DNA of 64,000 bases from contig CAWAVV010000030.1 in NCBI GenBank assembly GCA_963785565.1, positions 1 to 64,000 on the forward strand, given 5' to 3'. A program made the translations under genes and the position numbers. The notes beneath the pieces were generated by a model. The model was not told the DNA's origin. It saw only the letters and a program-made list of their open reading frames with translations, and ran no database searches. Source of the stretch: AP-15 sp963785565 (GTDB lineage Bacteria > Pseudomonadota > Alphaproteobacteria > ATCC43930 > CGMCC-115725). This document shows, in pieces, positions 34,323 to 43,843 of this stretch. Positions within the stretch are counted from its first letter, which is position 1; every line of letters begins with the position of its first letter.

Positions 34323-35306
34323 ATGCATGCGGAATTGCTGACGGCGGCGGGTCGGCCGCTAGTTGCGACGGAATTGCCCCCGCCCCGTCCGGGGCCGCAG
34401 CAGGTGCTGATCGCGGTGCGCGCCTGCGCGGTGTGCCGCACGGATTTGCACGTCGTCGACGGCGAGCTCGCCGATCCCAAGCTGCCGCTCGTCCTCGGTC
34501 ACGAGATCATCGGCTCCGTCGTCGAGAAGGGGGCGGAGGTCGACCGCTTTGGGATTGGCGACCGGGTCGGGGTGCCATGGCTCGGCTGGACTTGCGGGGT
34601 CTGCGAATATTGCCGCAGCGGACGTGAGAATCTGTGCGACCGCGCCCGGTTCACTGGCTATCAGATCGACGGCGGTTACGCCGAGCTGACCGTCGCCGAC
34701 CAGCGCTATTGCTTTGCGATCGACCCGGGCTACGGCGATGTCGAGGCGGCGCCGCTGATGTGCGCCGGGTTGATCGGCTATCGCACGTTGCGCATGGCCG
34801 GCGATGCGCGCGCCATCGGGATCTACGGTTTCGGCGCTGCTGCCCATATCGTCGCGCAAGTAGCCCGGCACCAGGGCCGCCGGATTTTCGCATTCACTCG
34901 GCCGGGCGATCGGATGGCGCAGGATTTTGCGCGTGGTCTCGGCGCCGAATGGGCCGGCGATTCGACGTCGCTGCCGCCCGAACCGCTCGACGCGGCGCTG
35001 ATCTTCGCGCCGGTCGGCGCCCTGGCGCCGGCTGCCCTTGCCGCCACCAAAAAAGGCGGCACCGTCATCTGCGGCGGCATCCATATGAGCGATATCCCGA
35101 GCTTTCCCTACCGCATCCTGTGGGAGGAGCGGGGTTTGCGCTCGGTGGCAAATCTAACTCGCCGCGACGCCGAGGAATTCCTCGCCTTGGCGCCACAGGC
35201 AGGGGTCAGGACCGAGACGGTCGCCTACCCGCTCGCCAAGGCCAACGACGCGCTTGCCGATCTGCGCAATGGCGCGCTGCAAGGCGCCGCCGTGCTGGTT
35301 CCCTGA
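34323..35306 (+). CDS. Zinc-dependent alcohol dehydrogenase
   Basis: A 327-residue medium-chain dehydrogenase. Catalytic zinc ligands Cys38 (CAVCRTDLH) and His60 (LGHEIIG), structural zinc cysteines in CGVCEYCRSGRENLC (about 91-105), NAD motif IGIYGFGAAAH near 160. This is the AdhP/propanol-preferring or YahK-like branch. Oxidises alcohols or reduces aldehydes. The FAD amine oxidase gene follows 55 bases later in the same direction, so it may act on an aldehyde released by that enzyme (inference). Confidence 0.9.
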   Translation: MHAELLTAAGRPLVATELPPPRPGPQQVLIAVRACAVCRTDLHVVDGELADPKLPLVLGHEIIGSVVEKGAEVDRFGIGDRVGVPWLGWTCGVCEYCRSGRENLCDRARFTGYQIDGGYAELTVADQRYCFAIDPGYGDVEAAPLMCAGLIGYRTLRMAGDARAIGIYGFGAAAHIVAQVARHQGRRIFAFTRPGDRMAQDFARGLGAEWAGDSTSLPPEPLDAALIFAPVGALAPAALAATKKGGTVICGGIHMSDIPSFPYRILWEERGLRSVANLTRRDAEEFLALAPQAGVRTETVAYPLAKANDALADLRNGALQGAAVLVP

Positions 35307-35361
35307 GGGCGGCTCATCCCACTATGCTGGCCGATATCGCGGCGATGCGTCGGGGGTGCAA

Positions 35362-36618
35362 ATGACCGGGTTTCCGTCGGAGGTTGACGTCGCGGTGATT
35401 GGCGCTGGAGCCGCCGGCATCGGCGCAGCGCGGCGTTTGGCCGAAGACGGGACGCGTTCGGTGCTGGTGCTGGAAGCGCGCGAGCGGGTTGGCGGCCGGG
35501 TCCACACCATCGCGCCGGCCGGCTTTCCGCTCGATCGCGGCGCCGAGTGGCTCCATTCGGCCGATCGCAACCCCCTGTCGCCGATCGCGCAAAGCCTCGG
35601 CTTCTCGGTACATCGCCGCCCGCCCGAGTGGACGAGCCGACTGTCGCGCAGCGGCCACAGCGCCGAGGCCGAAGCCGACTGGCTGGCCACCCGAGAGGCA
35701 CAAGGCCGGGCGCGTCGAAAGGCGGCCTTGGAGCCGGAGGACCGATCCTTAGCGAGCCTGCTGCCGCCGAATTGCCGATGGAACCAGCTGCTCGACGCCA
35801 CCAGCACCTGGGGGAACGGAGCAGAACTGGAACGGGTCTCGGTCAAGGACTATGTCCGTTACGACGAGAGCAGCACCAACATCAACTGGCGACTGGGCGA
35901 GGGTTACGGCCGGTTGTTCGAGAAGCTGGCCGAGGGGTTGCCGCTGGCGCTGGAAACGCCGGTGGCGCGGATCGACCATGGCGGGCACGCGATCCGGCTC
36001 GATACGGCGCGCGGCACCATCACCGCTGGGCGGGTGATCGTTACGGTGCCGACCTCGATCCTGGCCGCCGAGGCCATCCGTTTCGACCCGCCGCTTCACG
36101 ACAAAATCGCTGCGGCGGCGGGGTTGCCGCTGGGGGTTGACAACAAATTGTTCATCAGCCTCGACGGACCCGTCCCCGGGATCGGTCGCGATGAATTTCT
36201 GGTCGGGTCGACGGTGCGGCGCGAGACCATGAGCTATCAAATTCGGCCGCTCGATCGGCCGGCGATCTATTGCTTTTGCGGCGGACGATTTGCTGGCGCC
36301 ATAGAACGCGAAGGGGAGGCGGCAATGTTCGCCTTTGCCGCAGATGAGCTCGCGGGCATTCTCGGCGGCGACGTCCGGCGGCGGATATCCTTGATCGCCG
36401 CGACCGGCTGGCTGACCGACCCCTGGTCGCGCGGCTCCTATTCGTATGCCGTCCCCGGCCACTCTGGCGACCGCGCGGTGCTCGCCGCCCCCGTCGACGA
36501 TCGCCTATTTTTCGCCGGCGAGGCCGCCTCGCCGAATTTTTTCTCGACCGCACACGGCGCCTTTCTCAGCGGGGTCACTGCCGCCGATGCCGCTCTCGCC
36601 AGTCTCGCCCGAGCTTAG
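35362..36618 (+). CDS. FAD-dependent amine oxidase (monoamine/polyamine oxidase family)
   Basis: A 418-residue flavoprotein. Dinucleotide motif GAGAAGIGAARRLAE at 14-28, EARERVGGRVHT near 45 (the GGR signature of the amine oxidase family), DRGAEWLH near 65, and the C-terminal FAD-contact LFFAGEAASPNFFSTAHGA near 380. SYSYAVPG corresponds to the substrate-binding region. Oxidises an amine to imine with O2 to H2O2. Start 35362 lies inside a short overlap of upstream sequence. It converges with the histidine phosphatase gene (stops overlap by four bases). A polyamine transporter operon lies nearby (37340), so polyamine oxidation is a reasonable but unproven idea. Confidence 0.88.
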   Translation: MTGFPSEVDVAVIGAGAAGIGAARRLAEDGTRSVLVLEARERVGGRVHTIAPAGFPLDRGAEWLHSADRNPLSPIAQSLGFSVHRRPPEWTSRLSRSGHSAEAEADWLATREAQGRARRKAALEPEDRSLASLLPPNCRWNQLLDATSTWGNGAELERVSVKDYVRYDESSTNINWRLGEGYGRLFEKLAEGLPLALETPVARIDHGGHAIRLDTARGTITAGRVIVTVPTSILAAEAIRFDPPLHDKIAAAAGLPLGVDNKLFISLDGPVPGIGRDEFLVGSTVRRETMSYQIRPLDRPAIYCFCGGRFAGAIEREGEAAMFAFAADELAGILGGDVRRRISLIAATGWLTDPWSRGSYSYAVPGHSGDRAVLAAPVDDRLFFAGEAASPNFFSTAHGAFLSGVTAADAALASLARA

Positions 36619-37223
36619 GAAAGCGCGGAGAGCCGGGGTCGCTCGTTGAGCACCGACACACGGATCCCGGTATCGTCGATGTGGATCGTGCTGACCGAGG
36701 CGAGACCGATTTCGATCCGGGAATAAGAATCGATCGGCATCCCGAGCGCGAATAGCGCCGCGGCACGGATCACGTCGCCGTGGCTGACGATGACCACGGT
36801 TGCGTCGCGGTGGATGCGGTGCAGATCGAGCAAGGCTCCGACGGCTCGGTCCTGAACTTGGCGCATGCTTTCACCTCCAGGCACGGCAGCAATGCTGCGG
36901 CAGGCGCGCCACAATTCCCAGCGCTCGTCCGCCCGGACCTGGTCGAAGGTCAGCCCGGTCCACTCGCCGAAATCCAGCTCCATCACGTCTTCGCGATAGC
37001 AGACCGGCAGAGCGAGCCGGGCGGACAGGATCTCGGCCGTTTCCTTGGTTCGCTGCAGCGGGCTCGAATAGAGCGCCGTGACGGCGTCGCCGGCGAGACG
37101 CTCGGCGACCGCGGCGATCTCGGCGCGGCCCCGCTCGGACAGTCCGACCCCGGGTGTGCGCCCGGCAAGCACCCGACCGGCCAGGACGTGCTCGCCGTGC
37201 CGCACCAGATGAAACACCGTCAT
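36615..37223 (-). CDS. Histidine phosphatase family protein
   Basis: A 202-residue phosphoglycerate mutase-like phosphatase. VRHGEH near residue 8 has the phosphohistidine, SSPLQRTKETAEI near 70 the second Arg, ELDFGEWTG near 95 the proton donor region, and VSHGDVIRAA near 150 the second His. Start at 37223 (MTVFHLVRHG) is chosen because the phosphatase fold begins there. Typical for cobalamin-type or general phosphomonoesterases; the substrate is not evident and no cobalamin genes are present. Converges with the amine oxidase gene. Confidence 0.9.
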   Translation of the reverse strand: MTVFHLVRHGEHVLAGRVLAGRTPGVGLSERGRAEIAAVAERLAGDAVTALYSSPLQRTKETAEILSARLALPVCYREDVMELDFGEWTGLTFDQVRADERWELWRACRSIAAVPGGESMRQVQDRAVGALLDLHRIHRDATVVIVSHGDVIRAAALFALGMPIDSYSRIEIGLASVSTIHIDDTGIRVSVLNERPRLSALS

Positions 37224-37339
37224 CGTCGCTGACCTCGCGATCCCGCAAAAGGCTGAGTCTAGCATTCGATCGCGCGGCCGGGCACGTCGCTTTCCGCGGC
37301 CATTGACAATCGACGGCGCGACCGTGGTATGGCGCGCGG

Positions 37340-38452
37340 ATGAGAATTGCCATGATCGCAGGCTCGATTCTGATCCTCGCGATAGCGGCGGTCGGTGGAG
37401 TTCCGCGCTTCGCCGCCGCCGAAGAGCCGCGGCTCAACGTCTACAACTGGTCGGATTACATCGCACCCGACACGATCCCGAAATTCGAAGCGGAAACCGG
37501 GATCAAGGTGACATATGACGTCTACGACGGGAACGAGGTGCTCGAAGCAAAACTGCTCGCCGGCGGGTCGGGCTACGACGTGGTGGTGCCGTCCGCCAGC
37601 CCGTTCATGGCTCGGCAGATCGCCGCCGGGGTCTATAAGTCGCTCGACAAGGCCGCGCTGCCCAACTGGAAAAACCTCGACCCGGGCATTCTCGAGCTCG
37701 TCGCCGCCGCCGATCCCAGCAACGCGCATGGCGTTCCCTATTTGTGGAGCGTCACCGGGCTTGGCTACAACAAGACAATGGTCCGTGCAGCGCTCGGCGG
37801 TGCGGCGCCGCTGGATGGTTGGGCTTTGCTGTTCGACCCGGCGAACGCAAAGAAACTCGCCGGTTGCGGGATCTCTCTGCTCGACACCCCGCAAGAGGTG
37901 TTTCCGGCGGCGCTCGCCTATCTCGGGCTCGACCCAAAGAGCCGCGATCCGGGCGACCTCGACAAGGCGTTCGCCGCCCTCGAAAAGATCCGCCCCTACA
38001 TCCGCAAGTTCCATTCCTCGGAGTACATCAACGATCTCGCCAACGGCGATCTGTGCCTGTCGCTCGGTTATTCGGGCGATGTCGTGATCGCCCGCAACCG
38101 TGCACGGGAGGCCAAGAATGGAGAGGCGATCGCGTTCGAGATCCCCAAGGAAGGCGCACAAATGTCGGTCGATATGCTGGGGATCCCGGCCGACGCGCCG
38201 CATCCGCAGAACGCGCTGCGCTTTGTCGATTACCTGCTGCGCCCCCAGGTAATCGCCGACATCACCGACGCGGTCTCTTACCCGAACCCGAATTTGCCGG
38301 GCACCTTGCTGGTCAAGCCCGCGATCCGCGACGATCCCGCGGTCTACCCGCCCGCATCTGTCCGCCGTCGATTTTTTGTCGATCTGCCGGCCCCGGCGGA
38401 ATATGAGCGGGCGCGCACTCGCGCCTGGACGCGGCTCAAATCGGGCGAATGA
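37340..38452 (+). CDS. potF: Polyamine ABC transporter substrate-binding protein (PotD/PotF-like)
   Basis: A 370-residue periplasmic binding protein. Signal peptide MRIAMIAGSILILAIAAV with cleavage near AAA-EE (about residue 27). LNVYNWSDYIAPDTIPKFE is the family opening; VYDGNEVLEAKLLAGGSGYDVVVPS and NDLANGDLCLSLGYSGDV carry the amine-binding acidic and aromatic residues. Binds putrescine or spermidine; the exact polyamine is not decidable here. First gene of a four-gene operon with ATPase 7 bases downstream and the two permeases. Confidence 0.95.
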   Translation: MRIAMIAGSILILAIAAVGGVPRFAAAEEPRLNVYNWSDYIAPDTIPKFEAETGIKVTYDVYDGNEVLEAKLLAGGSGYDVVVPSASPFMARQIAAGVYKSLDKAALPNWKNLDPGILELVAAADPSNAHGVPYLWSVTGLGYNKTMVRAALGGAAPLDGWALLFDPANAKKLAGCGISLLDTPQEVFPAALAYLGLDPKSRDPGDLDKAFAALEKIRPYIRKFHSSEYINDLANGDLCLSLGYSGDVVIARNRAREAKNGEAIAFEIPKEGAQMSVDMLGIPADAPHPQNALRFVDYLLRPQVIADITDAVSYPNPNLPGTLLVKPAIRDDPAVYPPASVRRRFFVDLPAPAEYERARTRAWTRLKSGE

Positions 38453-38459
38453 TCGCTGC

Positions 38460-39527
38460 ATGCCGCTGCTCGAAGTCGCGCGCGCGTGCAAGCGTTTCGG
38501 GGCCGTCGCAGTGGTGGAGGACGTCTCGCTGACGATCGAGCGCGGCGCGCTGTTTGCGCTGCTGGGACCCTCGGGCTGCGGCAAGACAACCTTGCTGCGG
38601 ATCATCGCCGGTCTGGAAACGCCCGACAGCGGCCGGATCGTCATCGACGGGGTCGACGTTACCGCGTTGCCGCCCTACGCGCGGCCGGTCAATATGATGT
38701 TTCAGTCTTATGCGCTGTTCCCACACATGGACGTCGCCGCCAACATCGCCTTTGGCCTGCGCCAGGAGCGGATGGACCGCCGCCGCCGCAACGCGCGCGT
38801 CGAAGAGATGCTGGCCTTGGTCCAGATGTCCGACTACGTCAGCCGACGACCACACCAGCTTTCCGGCGGCCAGCGCCAGCGTGTGGCGTTGGCGCGGGCG
38901 CTCGCCAAGATGCCCAAGCTGCTGCTGCTCGACGAGCCTCTCGCGGCGCTCGACCGCAAATTGCGCGACGAAACGCGGCGCGAGCTGATCGGCATCCAGG
39001 AACGGGTCGGAATCACGTTCCTGGTTGTCACCCACGACCAGGAGGAGGCGCTCGGCATGGCCTCGCGCATCGCCGTGATGAATGAAGGACGCATCATCCA
39101 GATCGGCACGCCGGCCGAGATCTACGAGCGGCCGAATTCGCGGTTTGTCGCCGGTTTCGTCGGCGAGGTGAATCTGTTCGAGGGCGAGTTGATCGCCGGG
39201 CCCCACGGCCCGTCCCTCAACGTAGCGGGTTTCGACCAGCCGATCCCGCTGCCACGCGGCGGCAATGCGGCAGGGAGAGGAGACGTCGTGCTGGTTTTGC
39301 GCCCGGAAAAGCTGGTTCTGTCGCGCGCGCGGCCGGCGGGTTTCGCGGTCAGGGCGACGGTCTCCTCGGTCGACTACCAGGGCGCGGTTTCGCTTGTCTA
39401 TCTCTCCGCACAGCCTGGAAGGCTGCTGAAAGCGCATGTGGCGAGCGCAGCCGCCGGCGGGGTGGGCCGCGGCACGGTGGTATGGGCGAGTTGGATGCCC
39501 GAAGACGCTGTCGCGATCGCCCGATGA
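38460..39527 (+). CDS. potG: Polyamine ABC transporter ATPase (PotA/PotG)
   Basis: A 355-residue ABC ATPase. Walker A GPSGCGKTT at 36-44, Q-loop MMFQSYALFPHM, signature LSGGQRQRVALARAL, Walker B LLLLDEPLAALD, H-loop VTHDQEEALGM, and a C-terminal TOBE domain from about 240 (VLRPEKLVLS). Powers import of the polyamine delivered by the binding protein. It begins 7 bases after the potF stop and its stop overlaps the next ATG (ATGA), so the operon is translationally coupled. Confidence 0.95.
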   Translation: MPLLEVARACKRFGAVAVVEDVSLTIERGALFALLGPSGCGKTTLLRIIAGLETPDSGRIVIDGVDVTALPPYARPVNMMFQSYALFPHMDVAANIAFGLRQERMDRRRRNARVEEMLALVQMSDYVSRRPHQLSGGQRQRVALARALAKMPKLLLLDEPLAALDRKLRDETRRELIGIQERVGITFLVVTHDQEEALGMASRIAVMNEGRIIQIGTPAEIYERPNSRFVAGFVGEVNLFEGELIAGPHGPSLNVAGFDQPIPLPRGGNAAGRGDVVLVLRPEKLVLSRARPAGFAVRATVSSVDYQGAVSLVYLSAQPGRLLKAHVASAAAGGVGRGTVVWASWMPEDAVAIAR

Positions 39528-40399
39528 TCGGGATCGGGCGGTTCGGGCGGCTGGTGCTGATCGGGGCGCCGTTTGTTTGGTTCGCGCTCTTCTTTCTGCT
39601 GCCGATGCTGATCGTGCTGAAGATCAGTCTAGCCCATAGCGCGATCGGCATACCGCCTTATACGCCGCTGATCAGCGGCCATGCTTTGCATGCAACGACG
39701 GCCAATTTCGCGCTGCTTGCCGGCGACGATCTCTATCTGCGCGCCTATCTGGGCTCGCTTGGTTATGCCGCACTGGCGACGGTGCTGTGTTTTATCCTCG
39801 GCTATCCGATCGCGCATGCGATCGCGCGCGCCCCGGCGGCTTGGCGCCAGCCGTTGCTGTTTCTGGTCGTGCTGCCGTTCTGGACCAGCTTTCTGATCCG
39901 GGTTTACGCCTGGATCGCGATCCTGGAGCCGAACGGTCTGCTGAACCGGCTGCTGCTGGCGACCGGGCTCGTCGAAGCGCCGTTACCATTGCTTAATAAC
40001 GCCTTTTCGGTCGAGCTCGGCCTCGTCTATTCCTACCTGCCGTTCATGATCCTGCCGATCTATGGCAGCCTGTCGGCGCTCGACGAGAGCCTGATCGAGG
40101 CGGCGAGCGATCTCGGCGCACGGCCCTGGCGCGCGTTTCTGCGCGTGACCCTACCATTGTCGATGCCCGGGATCGCCGCGGGATCCCTGTTGGTGCTGGT
40201 GCCGGCGATCGGCGAATTCGTGATCCCCGACCTGCTTGGCGGCCCCAACACCCTGATGATCGGCAAGGTCCTGTGGGACGAGTTCTTCGAGAACCATGAC
40301 TGGCCGGTCGCCGCCGCGGTAGCCGTCGTGCTGGTTGCGGTTCTGGCGGTTCCGATCTTGTTCGCCCAGCGCCTCCTCGATCGGGAGCAGGCAGCGTGA
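39524..40399 (+). CDS. potH: Polyamine ABC transporter permease 1 (PotB/PotH)
   Basis: A 291-residue inner-membrane permease with about six hydrophobic helices and the EAA loop EAASDLGARPWRAFLRVTLP near residue 190 that contacts the ATPase. Opening FLLPMLIVLKISLA is typical. ATG at 39524 overlaps the potG stop (ATGA), and its stop overlaps the next start (GTGA). Pairs with PotI as the transmembrane heterodimer. Confidence 0.94.
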   Translation: MIGIGRFGRLVLIGAPFVWFALFFLLPMLIVLKISLAHSAIGIPPYTPLISGHALHATTANFALLAGDDLYLRAYLGSLGYAALATVLCFILGYPIAHAIARAPAAWRQPLLFLVVLPFWTSFLIRVYAWIAILEPNGLLNRLLLATGLVEAPLPLLNNAFSVELGLVYSYLPFMILPIYGSLSALDESLIEAASDLGARPWRAFLRVTLPLSMPGIAAGSLLVLVPAIGEFVIPDLLGGPNTLMIGKVLWDEFFENHDWPVAAAVAVVLVAVLAVPILFAQRLLDREQAA

Positions 40400-41211
40400 C
40401 CCGCGGCTACAGCGCTACGGCGTTGCGCGCTGCCGCGCTGCTGTTTGGGTTCGCCTTTCTCTATGCCCCGATCGCGATCTTGGTGCTCTATTCGTTCAAC
40501 CAATCGCGGCTGGTCGCCGTGTGGGCCGGATTTTCGATCCGCTGGTACGGCGTCTTGGCGGCCGACGAGGGGTTTCGCGCCGCGGCGGCAACAAGCCTCG
40601 AAGTCGCAACGATGGCGGCGAGCCTGGCGCTGATCCTCGGCACGCTTGCCGGGTTCGCGATGGCGCGATTTGCCCGGTTTCCCGGCCGAGCCTTGTTCGG
40701 CTTCGCGCTGCTGGCGCCGCTGGTCGTGCCGGAGGTCATCCTCGGCCTGTCCTTGCTGCTGATGTTCGTGGCCTGCCAGCAATTGATCGGATGGCCGCAT
40801 GGACGCGGCATCCTGACGATCACGATCGCGCATGCGACGTTTGGCGCCTCGTTTGTCGCGGTGCTGGTGCGCGCCCGGCTCGCGGCGTTCGACCGCACCT
40901 TGGAAGAGGCGGCGCTCGATCTCGGAGCGCGTCCGTGGGCAGTGCTGGCGCGGATCACCCTGCCGGGGATTAGCCCGGCGCTGGTGTCGGGGTGGCTGCT
41001 CGCCTTCACCCTGTCGCTCGACGACCTCGTCGTCGCCAGTTTCGTCACCGGCCCGTCGGCGACCACCTTGCCGATGGCGGTGTTTTCGAGCGTTCGCCTC
41101 GGCGTCAGCCCCGAGGTCAACGCGCTCGCCACATTGTTTCTTACCGTGGTCTTCGTGCTGGTGGCGCTGGCCTTCTGGCTGATGGCGCGTCAGGAACGGC
41201 GGCAAAGTTAA
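40396..41211 (+). CDS. potI: Polyamine ABC transporter permease 2 (PotC/PotI)
   Basis: A 271-residue inner-membrane permease with six hydrophobic helices, early FLYAPIAILVLYSFN and EAA loop EEAALDLGARPWAVLARITLP near 175, followed by SLDDLVVASFVTGPSATTLPM, a hallmark of polyamine permeases. GTG start overlaps the potH stop by four bases. Its stop at 41209-41211 overlaps the stop of the convergent GST gene (shared TTAA). Last gene of the operon. Confidence 0.94.
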   Translation: MTRGYSATALRAAALLFGFAFLYAPIAILVLYSFNQSRLVAVWAGFSIRWYGVLAADEGFRAAAATSLEVATMAASLALILGTLAGFAMARFARFPGRALFGFALLAPLVVPEVILGLSLLLMFVACQQLIGWPHGRGILTITIAHATFGASFVAVLVRARLAAFDRTLEEAALDLGARPWAVLARITLPGISPALVSGWLLAFTLSLDDLVVASFVTGPSATTLPMAVFSSVRLGVSPEVNALATLFLTVVFVLVALAFWLMARQERRQS

Positions 41212-41931
41212 GAGTCGCCGTCGAGTTCGGGGTAGTGGCGGAAGATGCCGTGCGGGTTGAACGGGATGCGGCGATCCGAGGCAAGATAGGCAGCGATGCG
41301 CGGTCGGGCGGCGATCCGGTCGTGCAACGCGACGACCCGCGGGTAGTTCGATTCGAGCCCGGCCATCGCACTTGGGGAAGGCGTAGCGCAGCCCGGCCAC
41401 GATCTGGAACAGCGACAAATCGGGATAGCTCAGCCGCGCCCCGACGAGATGCCCGCCGCGCGCGTTGTTGCGGGACAGGATCCGTTCGAAATAGCCGAGA
41501 TATTTCGGCATGCGCGACCGCCGAAAATCGGCGGCGCGGGCGAGCGCCTCCTTGCGCTGATCCTCGTAGTAGAGACTGCTGGCGATCGGGTGGTGGGTGT
41601 CGTGCGCCTCGTCGACGAGGTCGGCCATCGTCAGCTGCAATTGATGCGCCCACAGCCGGCCGGCTTCGGCCGCGGGCGACAAGCCGTGCTGCCCGCCCAG
41701 GTGCAACAGGATGTTAGCGGTCTGCCCGATCAGCAGTGCCCCCGCTTTCAGAAAGGGGGGAGCAAAGGACGGACGGGCGATCTCTTTGCCATCAAGCAGG
41801 CGTATCATCTCGGCTTCGCCGCCCGGCTGTCGGGCGACATCGATATAGTCGGCGCCGGCCTCTTCCAGCGCCAGCCGGACAAATTCTCCGCGTCCCTGGA
41901 TCGACGGCCAGTAGTAGAGTTCGTACCGCAT
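41208..41931 (-). CDS. Glutathione S-transferase family protein (one frame break)
   Basis: Starts at 41931 with the thioredoxin-like GST N-terminal domain (YELYYWPSIQGRGEFVRLALEEAGADY, the sigma/prostaglandin-D synthase-like opening) and LIGQTANILLHLG as the glutathione-site region. The helical domain continues to LRYAFPK. Near 41370 the frame shifts by one base. In the new frame the expected GST end follows (AGLESNYPRVVALHDR, RIPFNPHGIFRH) to a stop at 41208. Without correction the frame would run on for hundreds of codons across the potI and potH genes, so a one-base error or mutation is near certain. Converges with potI. Confidence 0.85.
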
Positions 41932-42010
41932 CCTGCTGCTCCTGATCCCAGCTGGAACTATATCGACTGCATCGGATTAAGAAAGCAGCCGGTGAGAGGA
42001 GAACATCGCC

Positions 42011-43198
42011 ATAGACAACACCGTTCTGATCTCCGGTGCGGGGATTGCCGGCCCGACCCTGGCCTACTGGCTTTCGGCCTATGGCTTCACTCCCACGCTG
42101 ATCGAGCGTGCGCCCACCCTCCGTACGGGCGGCTATATTATCGATTTCTGGGGAACGGGTTATCAAGTCGCGGAACGAATGCACCTCATTCCGCCGTTGC
42201 TGCGCGCCGGCTACAAATTGCGTGAGGTCCGGATTGTCGATGCCTCAACGAGGCGAATTGCGGGCTTTGGCACGGGGAGCTTCGGCCGCGCACTGCACGA
42301 TCGATATTTGAGCATTCTTCGCGGTGATCTCGCGCAGCAGATTTACGGCGCCGTCGAGGGGCGGGTCGAAACCCTTTTCGGCGACGAGGTCTGCGCGCTC
42401 AACGAAGACCGGAACGGCATAACCGTAGACTTTGCCCACGCGCCATCCCGCCGTTTCGACCTTGTCATCGGCGCCGACGGCCTCCATTCGGCCGTGCGTA
42501 GATTGGGGTTCGGGCCGGAGTCGAGTTTTGAAGCCTATCTGGGTTATGGCGCTGCTTCGTTCGCGGCAGATGGTTACCCGCATCGCGATGAGGGCGCTTA
42601 TGTCGCCTATTGCGAGCCCGGAAAGCAGGTCGCGCGCTTCGCGCTGCGCGACGGACGCACGGTGTTCTTCCTGATCTTTGCGGCAACGGACTGGCCTGCG
42701 GTCGGCCGCCACGACATTGCCGCGCAGAAGCGGGCTCTTCACGGAATCTTCGATCACTCCGGCTGGGAATGCCCTGCGATCCTACAGGCGCTCGATCAGA
42801 CCGACGAGCTCTATTTCGACGCGGTAAGCCAAATCCACATGGACCGTTGGCACCGCGGTCGGCTCGCCCTGATCGGAGACGCCGCTTTCTCTCCGTCGTT
42901 GCTGGCCGGCCAAGGGGCAGCCTTCGCCATGGCGAGTGCCTATCTCCTCGCCCGCGAGCTAAAGCGGGCGGATGGGGACTTTCGGATCGCCTACCCCGCC
43001 TATCAGGACTGCTTCAAGCCGTTTGTAGAGCGCAAACAGCGTGAGGCCGCCAAATTCGCCCACCAGATTGCGCCCAAAACACGTCTGGGGCTGTTTGTCC
43101 GGAACATCATGACCCGGCTGTTGGACGCGCCGCTAATCGGCGACCTGATGGTCAATGGGTTGTTCGCCGACCGGTTCACCCTTCCCGAACAAGGCTGA
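42011..43198 (+). CDS. FAD-dependent aromatic monooxygenase, no canonical start codon
   Basis: A PHBH/UbiH-type flavin monooxygenase of about 395 residues. Dinucleotide fold LISGAGIAGPTLAYWL at the very N-terminus, DG motif LVIGADGLHSAVRR near 155, GD motif LALIGDAAFSPSLLAGQG near 285, giving the three FAD motifs of group A monooxygenases. Where homologues begin with Met, the codon is ATA (42011), with GAGAGGAG ending 9 bases before it. Between the in-frame stop at 41993 and 42011 there is no ATG, GTG or TTG. The first canonical ATG (42179) would remove the FAD fold. The gene may use ATA or ATC, or carry a start mutation or sequence error. Diverges from the GST gene. Confidence 0.8.
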   Translation: MDNTVLISGAGIAGPTLAYWLSAYGFTPTLIERAPTLRTGGYIIDFWGTGYQVAERMHLIPPLLRAGYKLREVRIVDASTRRIAGFGTGSFGRALHDRYLSILRGDLAQQIYGAVEGRVETLFGDEVCALNEDRNGITVDFAHAPSRRFDLVIGADGLHSAVRRLGFGPESSFEAYLGYGAASFAADGYPHRDEGAYVAYCEPGKQVARFALRDGRTVFFLIFAATDWPAVGRHDIAAQKRALHGIFDHSGWECPAILQALDQTDELYFDAVSQIHMDRWHRGRLALIGDAAFSPSLLAGQGAAFAMASAYLLARELKRADGDFRIAYPAYQDCFKPFVERKQREAAKFAHQIAPKTRLGLFVRNIMTRLLDAPLIGDLMVNGLFADRFTLPEQG

Positions 43199-43210
43199 GG
43201 CGCTCCTCAC

Positions 43211-43843
43211 TCAGGAGGCGCGGTGATAGCTCCGGCAGACGAGGCGCAGGCGGTCGGTGATGTGCGGCCGAACATGGGCCGGCATCGGCGTCAACTCGCT
43301 GGCGCGCTTCCAGTCGGGGCCATTGACCACGTCGGGCGAAGTCAGATGGTAGAGCGCCACATATTTCGGATTTCCAGCTGCGCGAAAGCGCCGCGCGCTA
43401 AGCACTCCCGGGACACGGGACAACGCCGGGACGTGCTCGGTGTCGTACCAGGCGTTGAACTCGGTCTCATATTGCGGAGCTGGGGTCATCCCGACCAATA
43501 GCAGACCGCCGGCATTCTGCGGCGCGACCGCGTCGCCGGGCAGGATCTGCTCGCCTTCGAAGCGCAACAGCCGCTGGCATTTTGCCGTGACCCGCTTTGA
43601 CCAGACGGACAAATTCTCGCCGCCAATCGCGCGGTAGGCTGGGCTTTGCAGCACCGCGAGGCTGTCGAGATCGTAGGTGGCGACCGAGTGTTTAGCGTTG
43701 TCCGCACCAATCCAGCGATGGAGGGTCAGAAAACCCGGCACGCGCTGCCGTTCCGGGATGTGTTCGAGGTCGTACCAGTCGTTGAACTCGTCCTCGGCGA
43801 CGTTCGAGAAATCGAAAGCCGCAATCAATTGACCCTTGGCCAT
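43211..43843 (-). CDS. Two-domain EthD / DUF4286-type protein
   Basis: A 210-residue protein made of two similar ferredoxin-like halves. The half-signatures are FNDWYDLEHIPERQRVPG (about 20-37) and FNAWYDTEHVPALSRVPG (about 128-145). This internal repeat is the pattern of DUF4286/EthD dimeric barrels fused into one chain. There is no signal peptide. It converges with the flavin monooxygenase gene (stops 12 bases apart), suggesting association with a monooxygenase pathway. Role in oxygenase-linked chemistry is likely by analogy, but not established. Confidence 0.8.
   Translation of the reverse strand: MAKGQLIAAFDFSNVAEDEFNDWYDLEHIPERQRVPGFLTLHRWIGADNAKHSVATYDLDSLAVLQSPAYRAIGGENLSVWSKRVTAKCQRLLRFEGEQILPGDAVAPQNAGGLLLVGMTPAPQYETEFNAWYDTEHVPALSRVPGVLSARRFRAAGNPKYVALYHLTSPDVVNGPDWKRASELTPMPAHVRPHITDRLRLVCRSYHRAS

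Noticed and set aside
40060..41931. A 623-codon GST-like fusion protein on the minus strand
   Set aside because: Only the first part is GST; the rest is the antisense of polyamine permease genes entered after a frame break near 41370.
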